This document shows positions 36,207 through 44,637 of a stretch of DNA of 64,000 bases, in pieces. The notes beneath the pieces are model-generated. The model had not been told where the DNA came from. It did no database searches and worked only from the letters and a program-made list of their open reading frames with translations. The DNA is taken from assembly GCF_030811455.1 (NCBI RefSeq), contig NZ_JAUSQU010000001.1:4712001-4776000 (forward strand). Direction: 5' to 3'. Each line of letters starts with the position of its first letter. The stretch's first letter is position 1. This DNA is from Streptosporangium lutulentum (GTDB lineage Bacteria > Actinomycetota > Actinomycetes > Streptosporangiales > Streptosporangiaceae). A program made the translations under genes and the position numbers.

Positions 36207-38060
36207 TCAGACCTTGATCTGGATCTGATAGTCCTCAAGCCACTCGTTGAACTCGAGCAGACCGTCCAGCGCCGCCCGGGTTCCCTGCTGGCCTTCGTCG
36301 GAATCGGGCCGGTCGAGCCTGGCCCGTACCCCGTCGAGATCGAGCAGCGGCGCGGCGGCGAGATTCCCCCGGTCGAGCAGCCGGGCCGACTCCACCCGGA
36401 GGGCCTGCTCGTAGGAGGGGTCCTGCGTGGAGGGGTAGGGGCTCTTGCGACGTTCGAGCACCGAACGCGGCAGGATGTCCTCCGAGGCGCCACGCAGCAG
36501 GCTCTTCTCGTAGCCGTCGAAGGTCTTCAACGCCCACGGGGCGTTGAAGACGTAGTCCACCAGCCGGTGGTCGCAGAACGGCACCCGGACCTCGAGTCCG
36601 ACGGCCATGCTCATGCGGTCCTTCCTGTCGAGCAGGAGCTGCACGAACCGGGTGAGGTGCAGGTAACTGATCTCCCGCATGCGCCTCTCCAGGCCGGTCT
36701 CACCGGGCAGCCGCGGCACCTCGTCCAGCGCCTGACGGTAGCTCTCCGCGATGTAGCCGGGAAGGTCCAGCTCGCGCCGCAGGTCCTCGCCGAGGATCGC
36801 GCGCAACCCGGTGAACCTCATCACGTCCCTCGCCACCAGCCACGGGAAGGTGTCGGCGTTGACCGACGCGGGATCGTGGAACCACCGGTAGCCGCCGAAG
36901 ACCTCGTCGGCGGACTCACCCGACAGCGCCACCGTCGAGTGACCGCGGATCGCCTGGAAGAGCAGGTAGAGCGAGGTGTCCATGTCGCCCATACCCGTCG
37001 GCAGATCGCGCGCCCTCAGCACGGCCGTGCGGACGCCCGGGTCCATGAGGTCCGCGGAGTCCAGGACGATGTCGGTGTGCGCGGTGTGGACGTGGTCCAC
37101 GACGTCGTGGGCGAACGGCGCGTCGGGGGTGGGGCGCATCTCGTCGGGCTTGAAGTTCTCGCTGTAACCGGCGAAGTCGACGGAGAACGACCGGATCTTG
37201 CCCAGTCCCTGCTTCTCGACCGCCTGCTGGGCGAGCGCGGTGACGGCGCTGGAGTCGAGACCGCCGGAGAGCAGGGTGCACAGCGGCACGTCGGAGATGG
37301 TCTGGCGGTCGACGATGTCGTCCAGCAGGCCTCGCACGGTCTTGACCGTGGTGGGAACGTCGTCGGTGTGCTCGCGGGACTCCAGCTTCCAGTAACGGCG
37401 CTTGGTCAGGCCCTCGCGGTTCACCCGGACGACCTGGCCGGGACGCACCTCGTACATCCCGCGGTAGATCCCGTTCTCCGGCGGCTTGACGAAGGAGAGC
37501 AGCGCGCGCAGCCCGTCGGCGTCGACCACGGCCGGCTGGGCGAGCGGGTTGGCGAGGATCGCCTTGGGCTCCGAGCCGAACAGCACGCCTTCCGGGGTCG
37601 GGTAGTAGTAGAGCGGCTTGATGCCCATCCGGTCACGGACGAGCAGCAGCTCCTCGCGGCGGGAGTCCCAGATCGCGAAGGCGAACATGCCGTTCAGCCT
37701 GGTGGCGAGATCCTCGCCCCACTCCAGGTAGGCCCTCAGGACGACCTCGGTGTCGCTGCGGGTGCGGAAGCGGTGGCCCCTCGCGGTCAGCTCGGTGCGC
37801 AGCTCGCGGAAGTTGTACACCTCGCCGCTGTAGATGAGGACGGCGAGCTCCCGCCCGTCCTCATCCGCGACCATGGGCTGACGGCCGCCCTCGATGTCGA
37901 TGATGGCGAGCCGCCGGTGCCCCATCGCGGCGTGCGGAGCCAGCCACAGTCCTTCGTCGTCCGGTCCGCGGCAGGACATGGTCTCGGTCATGGCCTGCGC
38001 GATGTCCCGTGCCTGCCTCAGATCACGCTCGAAGTCCACCCATCCAGCGATTCCACACAT
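36207..38060 (-). CDS. asnB: Glutamine-hydrolysing asparagine synthetase
   Basis: 617 residues from the ATG at 38060. The class II glutaminase domain starts with the nucleophilic Cys2 (MCGIAGWVDF) and includes MSCRGPDDEG and SGEVYNFRELR. The C-terminal synthetase domain has the ATP-binding PP-loop LLSGGLDSSAV, then SVDFAGYSENF and the SGESADEVFGGYRWFH block. It makes asparagine from aspartate, glutamine and ATP. Free-standing copies of this type in actinomycetes can also amidate other substrates. A GAGGGG ribosome site precedes the start. Confidence 0.93.
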   Translation of the reverse strand: MCGIAGWVDFERDLRQARDIAQAMTETMSCRGPDDEGLWLAPHAAMGHRRLAIIDIEGGRQPMVADEDGRELAVLIYSGEVYNFRELRTELTARGHRFRTRSDTEVVLRAYLEWGEDLATRLNGMFAFAIWDSRREELLLVRDRMGIKPLYYYPTPEGVLFGSEPKAILANPLAQPAVVDADGLRALLSFVKPPENGIYRGMYEVRPGQVVRVNREGLTKRRYWKLESREHTDDVPTTVKTVRGLLDDIVDRQTISDVPLCTLLSGGLDSSAVTALAQQAVEKQGLGKIRSFSVDFAGYSENFKPDEMRPTPDAPFAHDVVDHVHTAHTDIVLDSADLMDPGVRTAVLRARDLPTGMGDMDTSLYLLFQAIRGHSTVALSGESADEVFGGYRWFHDPASVNADTFPWLVARDVMRFTGLRAILGEDLRRELDLPGYIAESYRQALDEVPRLPGETGLERRMREISYLHLTRFVQLLLDRKDRMSMAVGLEVRVPFCDHRLVDYVFNAPWALKTFDGYEKSLLRGASEDILPRSVLERRKSPYPSTQDPSYEQALRVESARLLDRGNLAAAPLLDLDGVRARLDRPDSDEGQQGTRAALDGLLEFNEWLEDYQIQIKV

Positions 38061-38145
38061 CTCGACAACCCCTCGCTTGTCGGAAGTCCTTTCATCTTTC
38101 AACAACACCCGTCTGGAACGTCACATGCCGAAAAAAGAGCAAAAG

Positions 38146-38169
38146 TAGGACAAGTGGAAGATAGGACAA
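38146..38169 (-). promoter_or_regulatory. Repeated TTGTCCTA upstream of asnB
   Basis: TTGTCCTA occurs twice on the minus strand (38169-38162 and 38153-38146) with a 16-bp period in an AT-richer stretch about 90-110 bp before asnB. The first could supply a -35 (TTGTCC) with TACTTT as -10 after 16 bp. Promoter or operator role is inference. Confidence 0.4.
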
Positions 38170-38272
38170 CGTAACAAATCGAAGGGAGGCACTCGGTGAA
38201 GGCGCTGGAAGCCGGGTCCGATCATTGGTGATTTTACGCTCCGGCCCCCGCGAGGACCGGGCCGGAGCCCTC

Positions 38273-39892
38273 TCAGCGGCGGCGCAGCAGGGCGAGGAAC
38301 ATCCCGTCGGTGCCGTGGCGGTGAGGCCAGAACTGGGCGTGGGGGCCCTCGCCCAGGCCGTCGACCTCGGGCAGGTAGGAACGGGCGTCGAGGGCCTCGA
38401 CGTCGTCGCGCCGCCGCAGGACGTCGCCGACCACGGCGGCGGTCTCGGCCAGGTGAGGCGAGCAGGTCACGTAGGCGACGACCCCGCCGGGGCGGACCGA
38501 GTCGAGGGCCGAGGTGAGCAGGTCGCGCTGGAGCCTGCCGAGGTCGGGGAGACCGCGGGGGTCGCGACGCCAGCGGGCCTCCGGCCGGCGGCGCAGGGCG
38601 CCCAGGCCCGTGCAGGGGGCGTCGACCATCACCCGGTCGAACGACCCCGGCCGCCAGGCGGGAGCCGTACCGTCGACGGTGATCACCGAGGCCTTGCGGG
38701 TGGTCTGCCAGACCAGGCGGGCGCGGTGGTACTGGAGCTCGGCGGCGAGCAGGTCGGCTCCGCCGGCGAAGGCCACAGGACCCGACGGCCCTTCGTGCCC
38801 CTCGGGGGAGCGCCCCGGCGCGCGGCCGGCTTCGTCGCCGTGGGTGGCGATGGCGTCCAGGAGACCCGCCTTGCCTCCGGGGCCGGCGCACAGGTCGAGC
38901 CAGCGGGAGTCGGCGCCCTCCACCGGGACCCGCGTCAGGGCCAGGACCACCAGCTGGCTGGCCTCGTCCTGGACGGCGGCGCGCGACTCGGCCACGGCCG
39001 GGACCGCGCCGGGGTCGCCCTCGGGCAGATAGGCCGCGTAGGGAGAGTAGCGGGCGGGCTCGGCGCCCGCGGCGAGAAGCTCCTCGACCGACGAGCGTCC
39101 GGGGCGGGCGACCAGGGTGACCCGGGGACGCTCGTTGTCGGCGGCCAGCAGGGCGGCCGTCTCGTCGAAGTCGCCGCCCACCGCGTCGCGCAGCGCGGTG
39201 ACGATCCACCGGGGATGGCTGTGCGTCACGGCCAGGTTCCCGATCGGATCGTCGGCGGGGTCCGGGGCCACGATCGGGAGCCACTGCTCCAGGGAGCGGG
39301 TCGAGACCTTGCGCAGCACGGCGTTGGCGTACTTCGACGCGCCGACGCCCACGCGCATCCGAACCAGGTCGACGGTCGTGCCCACGGCGGCGTGCGGGGG
39401 CACGCGGGTCTTGAGCAGCTGGTGCACGCCGAGACGGATGGCGTCGAGCAGCGGCGGGTCCACTTTCTCCGGGGCGCGGTCGCTGCAGGCGGCGATGATC
39501 TCGTCGTAGGTGCCGAGGCCGCGCAGGGTGCCGTAGGCCAGCTCGGTCGCCAGGCCCGCGTCCCTTCCGGACAGGCGGCGCTCACGCAGCAACGCGGGCA
39601 TCAGCAGGTTGGCGTAGGCGTCTCGCTCGTCGACGGCGCGCAGCAGGTCGTAGGCGGTGTTGCGGGCCGCGTCATGGACCGGCTTGGGCGGGCGGGCGCC
39701 CTTGCCTCCGGCACGCCTGCCGCCGGAGCCCTGACCGCGGGGAGCGGCTCCCTGCCCGCGTCCGCCGCCCGGAGCACCGGCGGCGCTCTGACCGCGTCCG
39801 CCCGCTCCCCGGCCTCCGGCGCCACCGCGTGAACGGCCTCCGGCCCCGCTGCCACCGCGCGGGGCATCCCCGCCGTTCCCCCGGTCATTCAT
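38273..39892 (-). CDS. rsmB: 16S rRNA m5C methyltransferase RsmB
   Basis: 539 residues. Residues 1-68 are a Gly/Arg-rich RGG-like tail. A NusB-like RNA-binding domain follows (ARNTAYDLLRAVDERDAYAN), then the SAM methyltransferase domain with LDLCAGPGGKAGLL, the catalytic VDAPCTGLGALRRRPE and the second cysteine block YVTCSPHLAET. RsmB methylates C967 of 16S rRNA. Its stop-to-start distance from fmt is only five bases, so it is cotranscribed with def and fmt. Confidence 0.93.
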   Translation of the reverse strand: MNDRGNGGDAPRGGSGAGGRSRGGAGGRGAGGRGQSAAGAPGGGRGQGAAPRGQGSGGRRAGGKGARPPKPVHDAARNTAYDLLRAVDERDAYANLLMPALLRERRLSGRDAGLATELAYGTLRGLGTYDEIIAACSDRAPEKVDPPLLDAIRLGVHQLLKTRVPPHAAVGTTVDLVRMRVGVGASKYANAVLRKVSTRSLEQWLPIVAPDPADDPIGNLAVTHSHPRWIVTALRDAVGGDFDETAALLAADNERPRVTLVARPGRSSVEELLAAGAEPARYSPYAAYLPEGDPGAVPAVAESRAAVQDEASQLVVLALTRVPVEGADSRWLDLCAGPGGKAGLLDAIATHGDEAGRAPGRSPEGHEGPSGPVAFAGGADLLAAELQYHRARLVWQTTRKASVITVDGTAPAWRPGSFDRVMVDAPCTGLGALRRRPEARWRRDPRGLPDLGRLQRDLLTSALDSVRPGGVVAYVTCSPHLAETAAVVGDVLRRRDDVEALDARSYLPEVDGLGEGPHAQFWPHRHGTDGMFLALLRRR

Positions 39893-39897
39893 GATCT

Positions 39898-40827
39898 CTA
39901 GGCCAGCCGATCCTCATCGGTGGGCCGCACTCCGCGGGCCCACTCTCCCGCGTTCATCAGGCGCTTGCCCTGCGGCTGCACCTCACCCAGCTCGACCGGG
40001 TGCGTGGCCGTACCGATCACAACGGAGTTCTTGGACGCCGCGATCCGGCCAGGGGCCAGTGCCGGGGCGTCGGGGGCGAGCCGTACGGGGCCGATCTTGA
40101 CCCGCTGACCGCGAAACTCGGTCCAGGCGCCCGGGGCGGGCGTGCAGGCGCGGATCAGCCGGTCCACCCGCATGGCGGGCGCGGACCAGTCGACCCTGGC
40201 GTCCTCCACGCTGATCTTCGGGGCGACGCTCACCCCGTCGGCGGGCTGCGGCACGGCCTCCAGCTTGCCCTCCTCGATCCCGTCCAGGGTCGCCAGCAGC
40301 AGTCCGGCGCCGGACTCGGCGAGCCGGGCCAGCAGCTCGCCGCTGGTGTCGACGGGCCTGATCTCCTCGGTGACCACGCCGTAGACCGGGCCGGCGTCCA
40401 GCTCCTTGACGATCTGGAAGGTGGCCGCGCCCGTGATCTCGTCGCCGTGCAGCACGGCGTGCTGCACCGGAGCCGCGCCGCGCCAGGCCGGAAGCAGGGA
40501 GAAGTGGAGGTTGACCCAGCCGTGCCGCGGGATGTCCAGGGCGGCCTGCGGCAGGAGGGCGCCGTAGGCCACGACCGGGCAGCAGTCGGGGTCGAGTCGC
40601 CGGAGCCGCTCCAGGAACTCGGGGTCGCCCGCCTTGTGCGGCCGGAGGATCTCGATGCCCGCCTCCTCGGCGAGCTCGGCGACGGGACTCGGTTGGATCT
40701 TACGACCCCTGCCCGACTGGGCGTCCGGCCGGGTGACGACGGCGACGACGTCATGGCGCGGCGAATCGATCAGTGCCCGCAGCGAGGGCAGGGCGGTGTC
40801 CGGGGTTCCGGCGAAGACCAGGCGCAA
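39898..40827 (-). CDS. fmt: Methionyl-tRNA formyltransferase
   Basis: 309 residues from a TTG at 40827, five bases after the def stop, with AGGAA upstream. It formylates initiator Met-tRNA using 10-formyl-[21 protein letters not shown] at the N terminus, [18 protein letters not shown], the catalytic [19 protein letters not shown] and the C-terminal tRNA-binding domain are clear. The frame remains open to 40902 inside def but without family similarity. def-fmt adjacency is classical: one adds, the other removes, the formyl group. Confidence 0.95.
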   Translation of the reverse strand: MRLVFAGTPDTALPSLRALIDSPRHDVVAVVTRPDAQSGRGRKIQPSPVAELAEEAGIEILRPHKAGDPEFLERLRRLDPDCCPVVAYGALLPQAALDIPRHGWVNLHFSLLPAWRGAAPVQHAVLHGDEITGAATFQIVKELDAGPVYGVVTEEIRPVDTSGELLARLAESGAGLLLATLDGIEEGKLEAVPQPADGVSVAPKISVEDARVDWSAPAMRVDRLIRACTPAPGAWTEFRGQRVKIGPVRLAPDAPALAPGRIAASKNSVVIGTATHPVELGEVQPQGKRLMNAGEWARGVRPTDEDRLA

Positions 40828-40832
40828 GGTTC

Positions 40833-41384
40833 CTACAGAGCCTTCCCGTGGGTAGCGTGCGGAGAGAACTTGAACGTGGGGGTCGACGACAGCCCGCTCC
40901 ACTCGGCCTCGCGGATCTCCTTCATGGCGAGCTTGCGCTGCCTGAGATCCATCCGGTCGATGAACAGCACGCCGTCCAGGTGGTCGGTCTCGTGCTGGAA
41001 GCAGCGGGCCATCAGGTCGGTGCCCTCGAGGAGGACGGGCTCGCCGTGCATGTTGAAGCCTGTCGCCACGGCCCGCACCGCCCGGGGCGTCGGGTACGAC
41101 AGGCCGGGGAAGGACAGGCAGCCCTCCTCGCCCTCCTCGTCCAGCTCATCGGACAGGTCGAGGCTGGGGTTGATCAGATGGCCGAGCTGGTCGTCCACGT
41201 AATAGGTGAAGACCCGCAGGCCGACTCCGATCTGCGGCGCGGCCAGCCCCGCTCCGGGAGCCTCCATCATCGTGTCCGTGAGATCTTTGACGAGCTTGCG
41301 CAGCTCCTTGTCAAAGTCCTTCACCGGCTCGGCTGGAGTGCGCAGCACCGGGTCGCCGAAAAGGCGGATCGGCTGAATGGCCAA
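40833..41384 (-). CDS. def: Peptide deformylase
   Basis: 183 residues from a TTG at 41384, with AGGAGA six bases upstream; a GTG at 41399 overlaps that ribosome site and is less likely. The three PDF motifs are present: [19 protein letters not shown] (metal-binding Cys) and QHETDHLDG (HExxH). It removes the formyl group from nascent proteins. It begins [20 protein letters not shown], as actinobacterial type I deformylases do. It is coupled to fmt. Confidence 0.95.
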   Translation of the reverse strand: MAIQPIRLFGDPVLRTPAEPVKDFDKELRKLVKDLTDTMMEAPGAGLAAPQIGVGLRVFTYYVDDQLGHLINPSLDLSDELDEEGEEGCLSFPGLSYPTPRAVRAVATGFNMHGEPVLLEGTDLMARCFQHETDHLDGVLFIDRMDLRQRKLAMKEIREAEWSGLSSTPTFKFSPHATHGKAL

Positions 41385-41469
41385 CGGGGATCTCCTCACA
41401 CTTTCCGGGGATCTCCCAGTCTAAGGGCCTGGCCGTATCCCTGGGATCCGCCGCTCACAGGCCACGGGA

Positions 41470-41519
41470 GCGGCGGGAGGCCCTGACCGCGACCCTACCG
41501 GGAACGAGCCTCCCGCCGC
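41470..41519. other. Inverted repeat downstream of the CDCPxC paralogue
   Basis: GCGGCGGGAGG (41470-41480) and CCTCCCGCCGC (41509-41519) could form an 11-bp stem with a 28-base loop ending two bases from the stop codon of the upstream gene on the minus strand. The segment CCCTACCGGGAACG also occurs twice here (41493-41506 and 41520-41533), the second copy covering the stop. Possible terminator. Confidence 0.4.
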
Positions 41520-41521
41520 CC

Positions 41522-42904
41522 CTACCGGGAACGGACCTTCATGGCCGCCTTGCGGGCGCTCTTGGCCACCGCCGCCTTGGCGTGATGGGCGCCCAGGAGG
41601 TCGAGGACGGCGAGCGTGTCGGGATGGTCGACCAGTGCCATCTCCTCCACCAGCCGGACCAGGTCCTCACCGGGTTCGAGGGCGTCGAACCCGCACAACG
41701 CCTCGGGGACGTTGCCCAGGTGGACCAGCGAGGCGAGTGTGTCGACCGTGAGCCAGGTGCTGTCGGCGGGCGTGAGGTCGGGTGCGGGCAGATCGCGGAT
41801 GTGCAGCCAGGACGCGGCGTAGCGCCACATGGTGGGCTCGGCGAGCGCCTCCCTGAGCGGAACCTCGGCCTCGGGGCCGAGCTCCTCCAGGATCTTGCCC
41901 ACGGCGCCGCGCAGGCCCGCCGTGCCGGACACGGCGAGCGTGACCAGCTCGCGGGCGGCGGTCTCGGCGGGGCGGGACTCCAGCCACACGGTGACGGCGC
42001 TGGGGGCGGCCGAGCCTTTCATGATCTCGTCGACCAGTTCGGCGGCGCCGAGGTCGGCGAAGGCGGCGACCTCGGCCCCGGTGGGCGCGTCGTGGCCCTC
42101 GCGCAGCAGGTCCTGGCGGACGGCCCAGACGCCGAGCGGGGTCAGCCGGGGCCAGCCCGCCTGCGACGGCTCGATGAGCCCGCAGTAGACGAGCAGCGAC
42201 AGCGCCGCCTCCAGCTCGCCGGGCAGGGCCGCGGTCAGCGCCCGCATCTCCGCCGGGCGCGCCTCACAGGCCACCTCGTGCGACTGGAGGATGCCCTTGA
42301 CGAGGGTGGCCGAGGAGAGGCCGTCGCCCACGGCGTACAGCGTGGCGAGCATCTCGGCGAGGTGGTCGTCCACCACCGCGGATCCGGTCAGCCCCTCGTC
42401 CGCGCGGTCCAGGACGTCCATGACCACGCCGTCCCAGAATCCCAGCGTCGCCGCCGGGGGCAGCTCCGGGGAGAGCGCCAGGGGGCCGGGCGACGCCACG
42501 CCCCTGGAGATGCGGAGCATTCCGGTGTTGACCGCGACCACCCAGAGCAGGTGCAGCCGGGCGGGGCTGGGCAACCCGAGCTCCGCGCACGGCAGGAAGG
42601 GGTCGGGCAGCAGGTTCTCCGGGGACACCTCGCGGATGCCGGTCCACGCGGCCAGCCGCTGGGCGTCCAGCACCAGCGGGACCTTGAGAACGGCCGCCGC
42701 GAGCTCGCCGTCCGGGGCGAGCTCGACCGGGGGGAAGGTCAGCGCGTCGGTGCCACAGCTGGGGCAGTCACAGCCCTCGTCGTCGGCGACGGCCCCTTCG
42801 AGAACGGCCGCTCGCACGTCACGGGGTCCTGCTCCCAGCTCGTCCACCAACCTGCGCAATTCGCCGATATCGAAGACGTTGCCAGTGTTCCCGCTCTTTG
42901 CCAC
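41522..42904 (-). CDS. Uncharacterised CDCPxC-motif protein, shorter paralogue
   Basis: 460 residues, family not recognised. Residues 45-50 are CDCPSC, a compact cysteine cluster that could bind metal, followed by FPPVELAPDGELAAAVLKVP. The rest is acidic and mainly helical, with HEAT-like segments (for example AVGKILEELGPEAEVPLREAL) in the second half. It ends in a short region VDHPDTLAVLDLLGAHHAKA and a basic tail (KSARKAAMKVRSR). The neighbour at 42945-44588 shares the cysteine cluster, the middle and the tail. The GTG has no ribosome site and lies six bases after TAAGTT, so the mRNA may be leaderless. Confidence 0.8.
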   Translation of the reverse strand: MAKSGNTGNVFDIGELRRLVDELGAGPRDVRAAVLEGAVADDEGCDCPSCGTDALTFPPVELAPDGELAAAVLKVPLVLDAQRLAAWTGIREVSPENLLPDPFLPCAELGLPSPARLHLLWVVAVNTGMLRISRGVASPGPLALSPELPPAATLGFWDGVVMDVLDRADEGLTGSAVVDDHLAEMLATLYAVGDGLSSATLVKGILQSHEVACEARPAEMRALTAALPGELEAALSLLVYCGLIEPSQAGWPRLTPLGVWAVRQDLLREGHDAPTGAEVAAFADLGAAELVDEIMKGSAAPSAVTVWLESRPAETAARELVTLAVSGTAGLRGAVGKILEELGPEAEVPLREALAEPTMWRYAASWLHIRDLPAPDLTPADSTWLTVDTLASLVHLGNVPEALCGFDALEPGEDLVRLVEEMALVDHPDTLAVLDLLGAHHAKAAVAKSARKAAMKVRSR

Positions 42905-42910
42905 CCGTGA

Positions 42911-42916
42911 AACTTA
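42911..42916 (-). promoter_or_regulatory. -10 element of the shorter CDCPxC paralogue
   Basis: TAAGTT on the minus strand, six bases before the GTG at 42904, with no ribosome site between. This geometry matches the element of the longer paralogue and of dinB. Confidence 0.45.
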
Positions 42917-42944
42917 CTGCACTCAAGCCTCAGTCATACACGGC

Positions 42945-44588
42945 TCAACCGATCGCGCGAGAACGTGCCTTGAAGGCCGCCTTGCGGGCCGCCTTGGCCG
43001 TGTTCTGGTCCTCCAGGGAGCGTCCGAGCAGCTCAAGGACGTCGACGACGTCGGGGTGGTCGACCCGCCACATCTCCTCGATCACATGCACCGACGGGCC
43101 GGACGCCGACATGTTCTCGGCGAACGTCTCCGGGTCGTCCTCGGCGGACGGCATGGCCAGGGCGAGCATGTCCACGCTCATCCAGAGCACCTCCTCCTGT
43201 GTGAGCGCCGGGGCGGCCAGGCCACGCGCGGACAGCCAGTGGATGGCGTGCGGGCGCAGCTCCGCCTCCTCCAGGTAGGCGCGCACCGCGGCCTCGGCGT
43301 CGGGGCCGAGGCGGTCGACGATCGTCACCGCGATGCCCCTGGCGATCGCGGGGGCCCCGGAGGCGGCGCCCAGCAGCTCTGTGGCGGCCTCGTCGGGGGT
43401 CCGGTTCTCCAGCCAGCCCTCGATGTCGGCCTCGGCCAGCTCGGTGGGCATCCCGGAGAGCAGTCCCTCGATGAGCTCCGACGCGTCGGCGACGGTCAGG
43501 TCGGCGGCCTCGGGCGCCTCGATGCCCAGGTCCTCGTAGAACTCCCGCAGCCCCCACAGCGCCAGCGGGGTCAGCTCCAGGGCCTCGTCCCCGGGCTCGG
43601 CCATCCCGCAGTAGGCGAGCCGCCGCACGACCTCCTGAACGTCGATCTCCCCGTCCTCGACCAGCCCGATCTCCTCGAGGTAGTCGGCGACGAGGGGGAT
43701 CGGCACCGGCGCCTGCAGGCGGTAGAGCATGTCGCACAGGCCGTAGAGCTCCTCGTCGAGGGAGCCGTCGCCGGTGACGGCGCCGCCGGTCTCCTTCTCC
43801 ACGATGAACTCCACCACCGCCGCCCAGGTGCCGAGCGGGTCGAACTCCTCGCCGTCGAAGATGGCGGTGCCCTCCACCTCGACCAGGCCGGTGTACACGG
43901 CCAGGTTCCACAGGAGCGCGGGGTCGGTCACCGCGAGCTGCGCGGTCGCCTCGGCGGCGTCGCGGACCCTGAGCCGTCCCTTGACCGTCGGCGTGCGGCC
44001 CCCGGCCAGCATCCACTGGACCAGCCGCCGGACGTCCGTCACCAGGGGCACCCGCAGGACGCTCTCCGCGAGCGTCTCACGGGGCGCGAGCCGTACCGGG
44101 GGGAGCGGGGAGCAGCCGGGGCAGTCACAGACCTCAGGGGCGGGTTCCTCCACCGCCGACAGGGAGACGTCGCCCTGCTCCAGCGAGTCGGCGCCCATCG
44201 CGCTGAACAGGCTCTTGGCCATGCCGAACCGGGAGGTGTCGGCGAGCGCGACCGGCATCTCGGGCTCGATCCGGTCCAGGACGACCCGCATGCGGACGGC
44301 CATCTTGCCGCCGATCTCCTCGGTCGCGAGCAGGAAGTCGACCAGGGTGCGGGCGGCGGCGACGGTCTCGGAGGCGCTTTCGGGCGGGGCGATGACCTTG
44401 CGGGGGTAGATATTGAGCAGCAATTCCTCGAAGGCCACCGGGGTGAAGTCACCCAGCTCGTTCACGTCCAGATAGTCGCTCGCGTAGTCGCAGAGCAGCC
44501 GTACCTCGTCCACGTCAACGTCCAGGCCATGCGCACGCCCCCACGCGCGCAGGTCGTCTACGGCCCGATTCACCCATTCGATCGACAC
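42945..44588 (-). CDS. Uncharacterised CDCPxC-motif protein, longer paralogue
   Basis: 547 residues, family not recognised. It carries an extra 150-residue N-terminal helical domain (begins MSIEWVNRAVDDLRAWGRAH) not present in its neighbour. CDCPGC is at 154-159, followed by PPVRLAPRETLAESVLRVP, which lines up with the neighbour. The second half has HEAT-like repeats (RGIAVTIVDRLGPDAEAAVR) and the shared end VDHPDVVDVLELLGRSLE plus a basic tail (KAARKAAFKARSR). The protein is acidic with no signal peptide or membrane segment, so cytoplasmic. Start GTG without ribosome site, six bases after TAATTT. Confidence 0.8.
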   Translation of the reverse strand: MSIEWVNRAVDDLRAWGRAHGLDVDVDEVRLLCDYASDYLDVNELGDFTPVAFEELLLNIYPRKVIAPPESASETVAAARTLVDFLLATEEIGGKMAVRMRVVLDRIEPEMPVALADTSRFGMAKSLFSAMGADSLEQGDVSLSAVEEPAPEVCDCPGCSPLPPVRLAPRETLAESVLRVPLVTDVRRLVQWMLAGGRTPTVKGRLRVRDAAEATAQLAVTDPALLWNLAVYTGLVEVEGTAIFDGEEFDPLGTWAAVVEFIVEKETGGAVTGDGSLDEELYGLCDMLYRLQAPVPIPLVADYLEEIGLVEDGEIDVQEVVRRLAYCGMAEPGDEALELTPLALWGLREFYEDLGIEAPEAADLTVADASELIEGLLSGMPTELAEADIEGWLENRTPDEAATELLGAASGAPAIARGIAVTIVDRLGPDAEAAVRAYLEEAELRPHAIHWLSARGLAAPALTQEEVLWMSVDMLALAMPSAEDDPETFAENMSASGPSVHVIEEMWRVDHPDVVDVLELLGRSLEDQNTAKAARKAAFKARSRAIG

Positions 44589-44594
44589 AGGGGA

Positions 44595-44600
44595 AAATTA
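44595..44600 (-). promoter_or_regulatory. -10 element of the longer CDCPxC paralogue
   Basis: TAATTT on the minus strand with six bases to the GTG at 44588 and no ribosome site. It lies in the 49-bp gap after priA, so this gene likely has its own promoter. Confidence 0.5.
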
Positions 44601-44637
44601 ACGGCTTACTGCCAGCACCGCGAATCGGGGAAATAAC

